From Rhodococcus qingshengii (lineage in GTDB: Bacteria; Actinomycetota; Actinomycetes; Mycobacteriales; Mycobacteriaceae): 64,000 nt of DNA. Shown in pieces: positions 8,193 to 17,040 of this stretch (position 1 is the first letter of the stretch; every line of letters begins with the position of its first letter). The notes beneath the pieces are model-generated. The model searched no databases. It had not been told where the DNA came from and was given only the letters and a program-made list of their open reading frames with translations. The stretch is taken from assembly GCF_021025955.1 (NCBI RefSeq), contig NZ_JAJNCL010000005.1, forward strand, positions 248,001 through 312,000, given 5' to 3'. A program made the translations under genes and the position numbers.

Positions 8193-9881
8193 GTGCACAC
8201 GAATGCCTTCGATCGAATATCCAGACGTGGCCTGCTGCAGGGATCGGCGGCCCTCGCCGGCGCAGTAGGTCTCGGTGTCGCTTCGGCGAGCCACGCCGGT
8301 GCCGAGGTTCCGGGTGGCAGCCCGGGCTTCGCGCACGGCGTGGCATCTGGCGACCCGTTGCCGGATGCGGTGATCATCTGGACCCGCATCACCCCGACGG
8401 CAGACGCGACGCCCGGTTCCGGCGTCGGGCCGGCGGTGACGCTCAACTGGCAGGTCGCGACCGATGAGGGGTTCGCGAGCGTCGTTGCGTCCGGAAGTGT
8501 TGCTGCTTCGGCAGATTCCGATCACACCGCGAAGGTCGACGTCACCGGCCTCGATTCGTCGACGACCTACTGGTACCGATTCACTGCGGGTTCGGCCGTT
8601 TCTCCGGTGGGCCGCACCCGCACGGCTCCGTCGAACTCGGCAGATCTTGATCGTCTCCGCTTCGGCGTGGTGTCCTGCTCCAACTGGGAGGCGGGGTATT
8701 TCGGTGCCTATCGTCACCTCGCGTTTCGCGAAGACCTCGACGCGATCATCCACCTCGGTGACTACATCTACGAGTACGGGCAGGGGGAGTACGGCGCGAG
8801 AAACGGATCCGTTCGCCTTCACGAGCCGGCCCACGAGATCATTTCGCTGGCCGACTACCGAATTCGGCACGCGCAGTACAAGACCGACCCGGATCTGGCA
8901 GCACTCCACCTGAAGCTCCCGTTCATCGCCACGTGGGATGATCACGAATCGGCTGATAACGCGTACCTGGACGGCGCCGAAAACCACACGCCAGGTGTCG
9001 AAGGCGATTGGGCTGATCGAAAGGCGAACTCGGCCAAGGCATATTTCGAGTGGATGCCCGTCCGGCCGTCGGGTAGTGGTTCGAATGTTCAGCTGTATCG
9101 ACGGTTCCGCTTCGGGAATCTGGCCGAGATCTCGATGCTGGATCTGCGTACCTACCGTGACGAGCAGCCGACGATGAAGCAGGTCGACGATCCGTCGCGC
9201 ACCATTACCGGACGCGCACAGATGGATTGGTTGACCAACGGAATCGTCACCTCCCCGACGCAGTGGAAGATTGTCGGCAATCCGGTCATGATCACGCCGT
9301 GCGTGTTCCCGCCGCTGGAGCCGGCGACCACCGCGGCGTTGACCGAACTGGTGGGAGTGCCGCAGGCCGGTGTCCCGTACAACACGGATCAGTGGGACGG
9401 GTACACCGCCGACCGCACCAGGCTTTTCGACGCGATCACCTCGAACGGTGTGGACAACACCGTTTTCATCACCGGTGACATCCACACGTCGTGGGCGTGC
9501 GACCTACCGACCAATGCCGCCAACTATCCGGGTGGACCGGTCGTCGGCGCCGAGTTCGTCGTCCCGTCGGTGACGTCCCCCAACATCGACGACATGCTGA
9601 AAGTACCGCCTCGCACGGTAACCGTTGCGGCAGAAGAAGCATTCAAGGCAGTGAACCGACACGTGCGGTACGTCGAACTGGATTCGCACGGTTATGGCGT
9701 CTTCGAAATCGCCCGCGAAGGTACCCAGATGGACTGGTACTACGTCGACGATCTCACCAATCCGCAGAGCAACGCGCACTACGCCGTGAGCTACCGACTA
9801 CCGGCAGGCGCGGGCAGTAGAGTCTCACCCACCTCGGCCGCCCTCGATCAGGCCTCGTACCGACCAGGAGTCGACCAGTGA
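8193..9881 (+). CDS. phoD: PhoD-type alkaline phosphatase/phosphodiesterase, Tat exported
   Basis: A 562-residue secreted metallophosphoesterase that releases phosphate from organic esters. The N-terminus RISRRGLLQGSAALAGAVGL is a twin-arginine signal. A PhoD N-terminal beta domain (about 45-140, GVASGDPLPDAVIIWTRI) is followed by the catalytic domain: FGVVSCSN, IHLGDYIYEYG, ATWDDHESADN, and ITGDIHTSWA with its metal-binding GDIH. The Fe/Ca-ligand pattern of PhoD appears complete. The GTG at 8193 is the only start that keeps the Tat motif near the N-terminus, though no clear ribosome site precedes it. It overlaps the next phosphatase by 4 bp. Confidence 0.9.
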   Translation: MHTNAFDRISRRGLLQGSAALAGAVGLGVASASHAGAEVPGGSPGFAHGVASGDPLPDAVIIWTRITPTADATPGSGVGPAVTLNWQVATDEGFASVVASGSVAASADSDHTAKVDVTGLDSSTTYWYRFTAGSAVSPVGRTRTAPSNSADLDRLRFGVVSCSNWEAGYFGAYRHLAFREDLDAIIHLGDYIYEYGQGEYGARNGSVRLHEPAHEIISLADYRIRHAQYKTDPDLAALHLKLPFIATWDDHESADNAYLDGAENHTPGVEGDWADRKANSAKAYFEWMPVRPSGSGSNVQLYRRFRFGNLAEISMLDLRTYRDEQPTMKQVDDPSRTITGRAQMDWLTNGIVTSPTQWKIVGNPVMITPCVFPPLEPATTAALTELVGVPQAGVPYNTDQWDGYTADRTRLFDAITSNGVDNTVFITGDIHTSWACDLPTNAANYPGGPVVGAEFVVPSVTSPNIDDMLKVPPRTVTVAAEEAFKAVNRHVRYVELDSHGYGVFEIAREGTQMDWYYVDDLTNPQSNAHYAVSYRLPAGAGSRVSPTSAALDQASYRPGVDQ

Positions 9882-11152
9882 GCATCGAAGTTTCGCGTCG
9901 TAGCGTTCTGATCGGTGGAAGTGTTGTTGCGGGAACGGCATTGCTCGGTACACCCGCTCGCGCGAGTGTGCCCACCAGCGCTGGTATCCCAGACCTGGAC
10001 GTGCATGTCATCGTCGTCGACGGCATGCGGCCGGACGAGCTGCGATCGGAGCTCACACCGACGCTCACCGGGCTTGCGGCCGGCGGTATCCACTACCCGG
10101 ATGCCAGCGCCATCACGATCGCGGAGACACTGCCGAACCACACGGCGATGATGACGGGAGTGCTGCCGGCGCGTTCGGGAGTGCCGGCCAACTCCGTCTA
10201 CGATCCCGCCGTCGACAAGAAGCGCGACCTCGATCGGCCTTCCGACCTGCAGACCTCGACGGTTCTGGATCGGGTGCGTACCGAACTCGGATTGACCACT
10301 GCGAGTGTGCTGTCCAAGCGCTACCTGCACGGGCTGTTCGGTGATCGCGCCTCACTGGTGTGGGATCCTCAGCCGCTTGTTCCTGGTACAGAGCATGCGC
10401 CGGACAACTTCACGATCGACGCCCTGATCCGTATCGTCGGCGGGAACTCGCCGCGACTGTCGTTCACGAATCTCGGTGACGTCGATCGTGTCGGCCACCT
10501 TGATCTGTCCGGTCCGTCCATCCGTATCGCCCGCACCGCCGCACTTCAGAACACCGACAACCAGGTTCGCCGCTTCGTCGACTTTCTTCACGACACCGGT
10601 CGTTGGGATCGGAGCATTCTGATCGTGTTGGCAGACCACTCCATGGACTGGTCGGAGCCCGCGAGGCTCATCGGCCTGGATCGACCGCTGAACGCGGACC
10701 CGTTGCTGGCAGGCAAGATTCGGATCGCCCAGAACGGTGGCGCAGACCTGATCTACTTCATCGGACCCGATGGCGAACGGGTGGAAGCCGTCAGCCGGAT
10801 TCAGCAGATCGTGGACGGAGTCGACGGCGTCGAATCCAGCCACCTTCCGGCCGAATTCGATCTCGGTACCAATGCCGGTGACGTCGTTGCGTTTTGCGCT
10901 CAGGGTTGGCGATTCAGTGATCCGACTCCACTGTCCAACCCGATTCCCGGCAACCACGGTCACTTCGTGACACTGCCCATCCCGTTCTTCCTCAGTGGTG
11001 GGCATCCCGCTCTCGACGGCGGACGGAAGATCGACACGCAGGCTCGCACGATCGACGTCGCGCCGACGGTTGCGGCTCTGCTCGGCCTCGGTGCACCTGC
11101 CGGTGGTTGGGACGGCGTCGCCCGCACAGCGGGTGTGTCGCTGAACGTCTAG
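9878..11152 (+). CDS. Tat-exported type I phosphodiesterase/nucleotide pyrophosphatase-like phosphatase
   Basis: A 424-residue member of the alkaline-phosphatase superfamily. The Tat signal is at the extreme N-terminus (VSRRSVLIGGSVVAGTALLG). The metal site starts with VIVVDGMRPDEL, and the nucleophile region is ITIAETLPNHTAMMTGVLPA. Later ligand segments are NLGDVDRVGHLD, IVLADHSMDW and PIPGNHGHFVTLPIPFF. It probably cleaves phosphodiesters or nucleotides outside the cell. GTG start overlaps the phoD stop (GTGA), so the two are translationally coupled and likely act together in phosphate scavenging. The 3' end overlaps the convergent neighbour by 4 bp. Confidence 0.85.
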   Translation: MSIEVSRRSVLIGGSVVAGTALLGTPARASVPTSAGIPDLDVHVIVVDGMRPDELRSELTPTLTGLAAGGIHYPDASAITIAETLPNHTAMMTGVLPARSGVPANSVYDPAVDKKRDLDRPSDLQTSTVLDRVRTELGLTTASVLSKRYLHGLFGDRASLVWDPQPLVPGTEHAPDNFTIDALIRIVGGNSPRLSFTNLGDVDRVGHLDLSGPSIRIARTAALQNTDNQVRRFVDFLHDTGRWDRSILIVLADHSMDWSEPARLIGLDRPLNADPLLAGKIRIAQNGGADLIYFIGPDGERVEAVSRIQQIVDGVDGVESSHLPAEFDLGTNAGDVVAFCAQGWRFSDPTPLSNPIPGNHGHFVTLPIPFFLSGGHPALDGGRKIDTQARTIDVAPTVAALLGLGAPAGGWDGVARTAGVSLNV

Positions 11153-11709
11153 CGAGGGTCGCGACCGGTCAGGGCAATTAGCCTGTCCTGCAACGACGCA
11201 TCGTCAGGAAGTTCGACGGGAGCGGAGAACAGCCCGCTCTCGGCGAGCATGTCGCGCTGCCCGTCGAGGTCGGACCAGACGGCCTCGACGAGGTCGGGAT
11301 CGAGTCGCTCGTCCGCGCCGACCGCTCGCGCGAGATCCCAGGTGTGGATCGTGACGTCCGAGGTCTGTTGGCGTAGATACGGTTCCACCTTCACCGTGCC
11401 GTACGAGAGGTGAACGTGGGCACTGAGGTCCGTCGATTTCCACGCCTTGATGGCGGCATCGGAATACTTCTGCCATTCCGTCCACAGATCGTCCCCGACG
11501 GGAACGATGTCCGGAGTTGCCTCGCCGACAGTCAGTCCGGCCAGGAGCGGCGGTACCCACTGCTGCTCCTCGATGACGTGGCGAACAAGGTGTTCGACCT
11601 GCCAGTCGGAGTCAGGCGTGGGTGCGTTCCAGTCCTCGACTGCGGCGAGTCGTGAACCGAATTCGCGGTGGGCGGTGAGCACGAGTTCGAGCCAATCGAA
11701 TGCCATCAC
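11149..11709 (-). CDS. DinB-like TIGR03086-type metal-binding protein
   Basis: A 186-residue four-helix-bundle protein of the actinobacterial DinB/mycothiol-dependent-isomerase fold. The first helix contains the conserved pattern DSDWQVEHLVRHVIEEQQWV with the metal-ligand His, and a second ligand region is TSDVTIHTWDLARAVGAD. Family members use a divalent metal, and some act on mycothiol adducts; the substrate here is unknown. GTG at 11709 or ATG at 11706 are both possible starts. It is convergent with the phosphatase gene, overlapping 4 bp. Confidence 0.8.
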   Translation of the reverse strand: MMAFDWLELVLTAHREFGSRLAAVEDWNAPTPDSDWQVEHLVRHVIEEQQWVPPLLAGLTVGEATPDIVPVGDDLWTEWQKYSDAAIKAWKSTDLSAHVHLSYGTVKVEPYLRQQTSDVTIHTWDLARAVGADERLDPDLVEAVWSDLDGQRDMLAESGLFSAPVELPDDASLQDRLIALTGRDPR

Positions 11710-11807
11710 TCGAGGGTAACCCGATCAGCGTGACGTTAATCGGTGCGTGAGGCGTCGATTCGGTGAAGACTGTCGAGGTTGTCGCTTAGCCGAATCGAGG
11801 AGATTTC

Positions 11808-12803
11808 ATGACCGTCCCCACCGTCACTCTGGCCGAAGGTCTCACCGTCAGTGCCCAGGGATACGGCGCGATGTCCGTCGCCCCTGTCTACGGCCCCGTT
11901 GATCCGGCCGAGGCGCTCGCCACGTTGCACCATGCGGTGGACATCGGGATCACGTTTATCGACACCGCCAACGTGTACGGCGAGGGCTCGAGTGAGCGTG
12001 CGGTGGGAGAACTTCTCACAGACCGTCGAGACGAGGTGCAGTTGGCGACGAAGTTCGGGTTGGTGGGCAACATCGCCAACGGTCAGCGCGGGATCAACGG
12101 AGACCCGGCGTACGTACCGCAGGCACTCGACGAGTCTCTGGGACGACTCGGCGTCGATCACGTGGACCTCTACTACTTACACCGGGTCGACCCGAACGTG
12201 CCGATCGAAGACACCGTCGGCGCGATTGCCGAGCAGGTGAAGGCAGGCAAGGTCCGCAACATCGGCCTGTCCGAAGCGACCGGTGACGAACTGCGTCGTG
12301 CGTACGGGGTGCATCCGATCGCGGCGATCCAGTCGGAGTGGAGCATCTGGAGCCGGGACGTCGAGAACAAAGTAGTACCGACTGCCGCGGAACTCGGAGT
12401 CGGCTTCGTACCCTTTTCACCCGTTGGTCGAGGCTTCTTGGCGGGATCGTTCGATGCGGCGACGCTCGGTGACAACGACCTACGCCGACGCTTCCCGCGC
12501 TTCTCGGACTCCGCGCTCCCTGCTAATCAGAAGGTTCTTGACGTGGTCCGTGCTGTCGGCGAGGAGCTCGGCGCGACGCCCGCACAGGTTTCCCTGGCAT
12601 GGCTCGACGCCAAGGGCCGTCAGTTCGGATTGCCTTCTGTGTCGATTCCCGGCACTCGGTTTGCTGCCCGCGTCACGGAGAACGCCGGAGCATTGGACAT
12701 CGTTCTGAGCGAAGACCAGATCGCGCGCCTCGACTCACTCGCCGCGATCACCGAAGGGTTCCGTTCAGCAGATTTGAATTGGGTGTCACAGGGTCGCGAA
12801 TGA
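11808..12803 (+). CDS. aldo/keto reductase
   Basis: A 331-residue (beta/alpha)8 NADPH-dependent oxidoreductase of the YajO/AKR13-like type that reduces aldehydes or ketones. Catalytic residues are visible: Asp and Tyr in FIDTANVYGEGSSE, Lys in LATKFGLVG and His in DLYYLHRVDPNVP. Cofactor-binding segments are PFSPVGRGFLAG and IPGTRFAARVTEN. The ATG at 11808 follows AGGAG in the expected position. It is monocistronic or read with the following MFS gene (45-bp gap). The physiological substrate cannot be deduced. Confidence 0.9.
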   Translation: MTVPTVTLAEGLTVSAQGYGAMSVAPVYGPVDPAEALATLHHAVDIGITFIDTANVYGEGSSERAVGELLTDRRDEVQLATKFGLVGNIANGQRGINGDPAYVPQALDESLGRLGVDHVDLYYLHRVDPNVPIEDTVGAIAEQVKAGKVRNIGLSEATGDELRRAYGVHPIAAIQSEWSIWSRDVENKVVPTAAELGVGFVPFSPVGRGFLAGSFDAATLGDNDLRRRFPRFSDSALPANQKVLDVVRAVGEELGATPAQVSLAWLDAKGRQFGLPSVSIPGTRFAARVTENAGALDIVLSEDQIARLDSLAAITEGFRSADLNWVSQGRE

Positions 12804-12848
12804 TCGTGTCCTGAGCCTTGCGAAAGACAGGAGTAACATACAGACCCG

Positions 12849-14120
12849 ATGAAAAAAGTGTGGTTGGTCTGGGGTGTCGGTGTTTTTGCCTACGTGATCG
12901 CCGTGCTTCACCGCACTTCGTTCGGTGTCTCGGGTCTGTCTGCTGCTGATCGGTTCTCGACCTCGCCCAGCGTTCTGTCGAGCTTCGTCGTGCTGCAGAT
13001 CGTCGTGTACGCCGGTATGCAGATTCCGGCGGGAGTCCTCCTCGACCGCTACGGTTCGCGGATCATGATCGCAGTCGGTGCGTTCATCATGATGTCCGCG
13101 CAGTTGGCACTCGCCTTCACCGAATCGCTGCCCGTCGCGATCGGTGCACGTATTGCCGTCGGCGCCGGCGACGCACTCACCTTCATCTCGGTGCTGCGGT
13201 TGGTACCGCAGTGGTTCCCGCCCCGGCAGGTGCCGTTGGTCTCGCAGTTCACGGGCATCCTCGGTCAGCTGGGCCAGGTGATGTCTGCGCTCCCGTTCAT
13301 GTTGATTTTGTCCGGTCCGGGCTGGACTTTTGCCTACGGCAGCGCTGCCGCCGTCGGACTGTTGGCGTTTGCACTGGCGTTGAGCGTCATCCGCGACGCT
13401 CCTCCGGGCGCCGAAGTGGTGGCCGTTCCGGCCGGCGCCAAGGAGATCGGGCGACAGATCAAGACGGTGTGGATGCGGCCCGGCACACGTCTCGGGTTCT
13501 TCAGTCACATGGGGACACAGTTCTCGATCACGACCTTTGCATTGCTGTGGGGTGTGCCGTATCTGAAATCGGCTCAAGGCCTCGATTCTGCGACGGTCGG
13601 CTCATTGCTGACGTTGTCGGTCATCTCGGCAATCGTGGCCGGTCCGATACTGGGCATCCTCACCGGTCGCTATCCTATGCGTCGATCGTGGTTGGTTCTC
13701 ACCATCATGGTGGCCAGCGCGCTCATGTGGACGATCGTTCTTTCACGCAGTGAACCGTCTCCGCTCTGGTTGTTGACGATCCTGGTGGTCGTCATCTCGG
13801 TGGGCGGGCCGGGTTCGGTGATCGGCTTCGACTACGCGCGCACGTCCAATCCGAGTTCGGCGATGGGCACAGCGCAAGGCATGGTCAACATCGGCGGATT
13901 CCTCGCTTCGCTCATCGTGATTCAAGTGATGGGCGTGATCCTCGGACACATGGGCGGATACACGTTCGACGGTTTCCGCGTCGCCTGGATGGTGCAATAT
14001 CCGGTCTGGGTTCTCGGCATCGTCGGCGTGCTCGTCACCCGAGGCAAAGCCCGGCGCGCCCTCGCAGCAGAAGGCGTACACGTACGCCCGATCCGTGAAG
14101 TCATTCGTCGCAACAAATAA
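12849..14120 (+). CDS. MFS transporter, 12 TM type
   Basis: A 423-residue inner-membrane carrier. The first helix begins right at the N-terminus (VWLVWGVGVFAYVIAVLHRT). Motif A lies in the 2-3 loop (GVLLDRYGSRIMIAVG), and the central loop contains a positively charged KEIGRQIKTVWMRPGTRLG. The second half repeats the pattern (GILTGRYPMRRSWLVL). The carrier resembles the MFS group often annotated as nitrate/sugar or unknown organic solute carriers. AGGAG lies 16 bases before the ATG, farther than ideal. It follows the aldo-keto reductase, possibly as one unit. Substrate unknown. Confidence 0.85.
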   Translation: MKKVWLVWGVGVFAYVIAVLHRTSFGVSGLSAADRFSTSPSVLSSFVVLQIVVYAGMQIPAGVLLDRYGSRIMIAVGAFIMMSAQLALAFTESLPVAIGARIAVGAGDALTFISVLRLVPQWFPPRQVPLVSQFTGILGQLGQVMSALPFMLILSGPGWTFAYGSAAAVGLLAFALALSVIRDAPPGAEVVAVPAGAKEIGRQIKTVWMRPGTRLGFFSHMGTQFSITTFALLWGVPYLKSAQGLDSATVGSLLTLSVISAIVAGPILGILTGRYPMRRSWLVLTIMVASALMWTIVLSRSEPSPLWLLTILVVVISVGGPGSVIGFDYARTSNPSSAMGTAQGMVNIGGFLASLIVIQVMGVILGHMGGYTFDGFRVAWMVQYPVWVLGIVGVLVTRGKARRALAAEGVHVRPIREVIRRNK

Positions 14121-14190
14121 CTCGATCGCATCGGGTAATTCATCCCCTGCGGGTGAGGTTCCCAAGCGTCCGAGCCACCAGGCTTGATGG

Positions 14191-14619
14191 ATGAACGACG
14201 CAATGAACATCGGACCGGTCGAGCTCGTGGTGCTGGCATTCCCAGGCTCTAGTGTGGATCCCGAAGCGGTTGCCGCGCTGCAGAACGTGGTGGAACGAGG
14301 TTTTGTCACTCTGCTCGACCTCGTCTACATCGCCAAGGACGCAGACGGACAGGTGTCGCAGATCGACGTCGACGAAGATCTCACCGACATCGGACTGGCG
14401 ATACTGTCCATCGAAGCCAAGGCATTGATCAGTGACGAGGATCTGGACGTGGTCCGCGAGTCACTCGAACCAGGCACGTCCGCCGCAGTCATCGTCTACG
14501 AGCAGACGTGGGCGCGTGAACTCGCGTCGACGGTTCGCGGCGGCGGCGGCGACGTAGTCCTACACGTTCAGATCCCGCGCGAGGTAGTCGTCGCAGCGGT
14601 CGAAGCAGCATTTCAGTAG
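14191..14619 (+). CDS. DUF6325/DUF1269-like small protein
   Basis: A 142-residue acidic protein with no signal peptide. The segment GPVELVVLAFPGSSVDPEAV, followed by a Gly/Ala/Leu-rich core and a C-terminal VVLHVQIPREVVVAAVEAAF, matches the actinobacterial DUF6325 group, which is often next to a SHOCT protein as here (24-bp gap). The arrangement suggests the two form a stress-related membrane- or vesicle-associated unit; the molecular role is unknown. ATG codons at 14191 and 14203 are both possible starts. Confidence 0.7.
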   Translation: MNDAMNIGPVELVVLAFPGSSVDPEAVAALQNVVERGFVTLLDLVYIAKDADGQVSQIDVDEDLTDIGLAILSIEAKALISDEDLDVVRESLEPGTSAAVIVYEQTWARELASTVRGGGGDVVLHVQIPREVVVAAVEAAFQ

Positions 14620-14643
14620 CGACAATCATCTAAGGAGTTCGGC

Positions 14644-14955
14644 ATGGTTTTTCGAGGTGGACGCAGAGGGCGGCCCGGATTGCTCGGCACGGTAGCGCGC
14701 ACTGCGGTAGTGGCTGGAACCGCAAAAGCGACGTCCAACGCCATGGATCGACGGAGCCAGCGCAAGGCTGACGATCAGCAGCAGGAGTACCAGCAGCAAC
14801 AGGCCCCGCCGGCCCAGGTCGCTCCCGTACAGTCCGTTCCCCCCTCCGGCGCCGACGATCTGGTCTCCAAATTGCAGGAACTGGGGCAGCTGCATCAGTC
14901 CGGCTTGTTGACGGACGCAGAGTTTGCGGCTGCAAAGGCGCAATTGCTGAGCTAG
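14644..14955 (+). CDS. SHOCT-domain small protein
   Basis: A 103-residue protein. The N-terminus is basic and Gly/Ala-rich (GRRGRPGLLGTVARTAVVAG) and could associate with membrane. A Gln-rich linker is near residues 40-60, and a classical C-terminal SHOCT motif follows: DDLVSKLQELGQLHQSGLLT with DAEFAAAKAQLL. SHOCT motifs are short helical hairpins used for oligomerisation. A strong AAGGAG precedes the ATG at 14644. It is cotranscribed with the DUF6325 gene just upstream. Confidence 0.85.
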   Translation: MVFRGGRRGRPGLLGTVARTAVVAGTAKATSNAMDRRSQRKADDQQQEYQQQQAPPAQVAPVQSVPPSGADDLVSKLQELGQLHQSGLLTDAEFAAAKAQLLS

Positions 14956-15022
14956 CCCTGCTGTTTTCCTCCATTCGAACGGCAATACGGCATTGCCGTA
15001 ATTCTGCATGAAAGGCTGGCTC

Positions 15023-16927
15023 ATGATCGACCCCCGCGCAGCATCGGCCGCAATCGAAGCGGCGAACTTCCGAGTCGCCGAGACTCTGCCGTTCTCCGAC
15101 GACACCGATTTCACCGATGCGAAGCGAGGTTTTGTCGCCGCGCTCGATCCGGGACTGGTTGCCGATTCGGACGGGAAAGTCGTGTGGAACAACGATTCCT
15201 ACGCTTTCCTTGATGAGGACTGCCCGCCAACGGTCAATCCGAGCTTGTGGCGTCAGTCGAGGTTGGTCGCCAAGCAAGGACTTTTTGCGGTGACGGATTC
15301 GATCTATCAGATTCGCGGACTTGATCTGTCGAACATGACGTTGATCGAGGGAGAGACCGGAATCATCGTCATCGATCCACTGATCTCCCGGGAAACCGCT
15401 GCCGCCGGGCTCGCGTTGTACCGGGAGCACCGTGGTGATCGAACAGTAGTCGCGGTGATCTACACGCATTCGCACATCGACCACTTCGGCGGGGTCAAAG
15501 GTGTGACCACCGACGACGACGTCGCTGCCGGGCGATGCGTAATCGTCGCCCCCACTGGACTCGTGGAGCATGCTGTCGAGGAAAACGTCTATGCGGGAAC
15601 GGCAATGGCTCGACGCGCGGCCTATATGTACGGGGCTGCACTACCCCGAGGTCCTCGCGGTGCCGTCGGAGCAGGGTTGGGGCAGACCACCTCAACCGGC
15701 ACGCCGACGCTCATTTCGCCGACGGTGTCGATCTCGAAGACAGGTCACACGGAGACGATCGACGGCGTTCGGATCGAGTTTCAGATGACGCCCGGAACCG
15801 AGGCGCCGTCCGAGATGAACTTCTACTTCCCGGATTTGCGCGCACTGTGTATGGCGGAGAACGCAACTCATACTCTCCACAACCTGCTCACGCTTCGCGG
15901 TGCCCTGGTACGAGATCCTCACGTCTGGTCTGCGTACCTGACGGAATCGATCAACCGTTACGCCTCGCGATCCGATGTCGTGTTTGCGTCCCACCACTGG
16001 CCGACGTGGGGGACGGAGCGGCTCACCGAGTTCATGTCACTGCAACGTGACCTCTACGGGTATCTCCACGATCAGACACTTCGTAGAATCAACCAAGGGT
16101 GGACCGGTCTCGAGATCGCCGAATCGATTGAACTACCAACTGCATTGGCGCAGGCCTGGCACACGCATGGGTATTACGGTTCCGTCAGTCACAACGTCAA
16201 AGCCATCTACCAGCGATACATGGGTTGGTTCGACGGTAACCCTGCGCATCTGTGGGAGCATCCACCCGTCGAATCGGCCAAGCGTCACGTGGAGTTCATG
16301 GGCGGATCAGCAGAAGTGTTACGGAAAGCTCGGGAATCATACGAGCACGCCGACTTTCGCTGGGTTGCCCAGGTGGTGAACTACGTGGTCTTCGCTGAAC
16401 CGGACAACGTCGAGGCCAAGAACCTACAGGCCGATACCTTCGAGCAACTCGGGTACGGCGCTGAGAACGGCACATGGCGGAACTTCTACCTCACCGGTGC
16501 ATACGAACTGCGGAACGGCTCAGTGGGAACGCCCGCGGTTGCCGCGGCGCCCGACATCACCGCGGCGCTGTCGGTGAGTCAAGTCTTCGATGCAGTATCG
16601 CTGCGCGTGGACGGAGTGCGCGCAGCGGGATCGCACATCGTCATCGATTGGAACATCACTGACGAAAACATCGTTCATCGAACGGAACTCAGCAACGGAG
16701 TTCTGATTCATTTCGATATCGATCCACTCGAGAGAGCAGGGTCTGTGGATGCGACCTTTGGTCTGAGTCGGCGCGACTTACTCGGTGTGCTGCTCGGTGG
16801 TGCGGACTTGGGTGCCGAGATTGCGAATGGAACTATCTCGGTTGCCGGCGACCCGGCGACGCTCGCAGAACTTGCCGGGTACCTCGACGAGCCGGACCCG
16901 AACTTTGCGATGGTCACTCCGACCTAG
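15023..16927 (+). CDS. alkyl sulfatase (SdsA1-type metallo-beta-lactamase-fold hydrolase)
   Basis: A 634-residue zinc hydrolase that removes sulfate from alkyl sulfates such as SDS. An N-terminal segment precedes the metallo-beta-lactamase domain with the zinc motif VIYTHSHIDHFGGVKGV (HxHxDH). Further ligand-region segments are PGTEAPSEMNFYFPDLRALC and ASHHWPTWG. The dimerisation domain (HTHGYYGSVSHNVKAIYQRY) and a C-terminal SCP2-like domain (from about residue 510) complete the SdsA1 layout. The ATG at 15023 sits 7 bp after GAAAGG; an ATG at 15008 is possible. No signal peptide is evident, unlike the Pseudomonas enzyme, so it is probably cytoplasmic. Confidence 0.9.
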   Translation: MIDPRAASAAIEAANFRVAETLPFSDDTDFTDAKRGFVAALDPGLVADSDGKVVWNNDSYAFLDEDCPPTVNPSLWRQSRLVAKQGLFAVTDSIYQIRGLDLSNMTLIEGETGIIVIDPLISRETAAAGLALYREHRGDRTVVAVIYTHSHIDHFGGVKGVTTDDDVAAGRCVIVAPTGLVEHAVEENVYAGTAMARRAAYMYGAALPRGPRGAVGAGLGQTTSTGTPTLISPTVSISKTGHTETIDGVRIEFQMTPGTEAPSEMNFYFPDLRALCMAENATHTLHNLLTLRGALVRDPHVWSAYLTESINRYASRSDVVFASHHWPTWGTERLTEFMSLQRDLYGYLHDQTLRRINQGWTGLEIAESIELPTALAQAWHTHGYYGSVSHNVKAIYQRYMGWFDGNPAHLWEHPPVESAKRHVEFMGGSAEVLRKARESYEHADFRWVAQVVNYVVFAEPDNVEAKNLQADTFEQLGYGAENGTWRNFYLTGAYELRNGSVGTPAVAAAPDITAALSVSQVFDAVSLRVDGVRAAGSHIVIDWNITDENIVHRTELSNGVLIHFDIDPLERAGSVDATFGLSRRDLLGVLLGGADLGAEIANGTISVAGDPATLAELAGYLDEPDPNFAMVTPT

Positions 16928-17011
16928 CAGCGTGGGACAGTTCAATGATGATGTATTTCAACGAGTCTCGAGTTTCGGTCTTCTTGAAGTTGTCCGTTTT
17001 GTCTCTGGTTA

Positions 17012-17027
17012 TCGAAAGTGTGTTCGA
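17012..17027. promoter_or_regulatory. LexA (SOS) box-like palindrome before the HNH gene
   Basis: TCGAAAGTGTGTTCGA matches the actinobacterial LexA pattern TCGAAC-N4-GTTCGA at 11 of 12 fixed bases. It ends 13 bases before the ATG. TAAGCT (17029-17034), a possible -10 hexamer, lies between them. DUF222/HNH (13E12-type) genes of mycobacteria are known to be DNA-damage inducible, so the site is plausible. Confidence 0.6.
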
Positions 17028-17040
17028 TTAAGCTTTCGGT

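Noticed and set aside
8019..9485. Open frame of 488 codons antisense to phoD
   Set aside because: It overlaps phoD, whose motifs are complete, and no protein family is visible in it.
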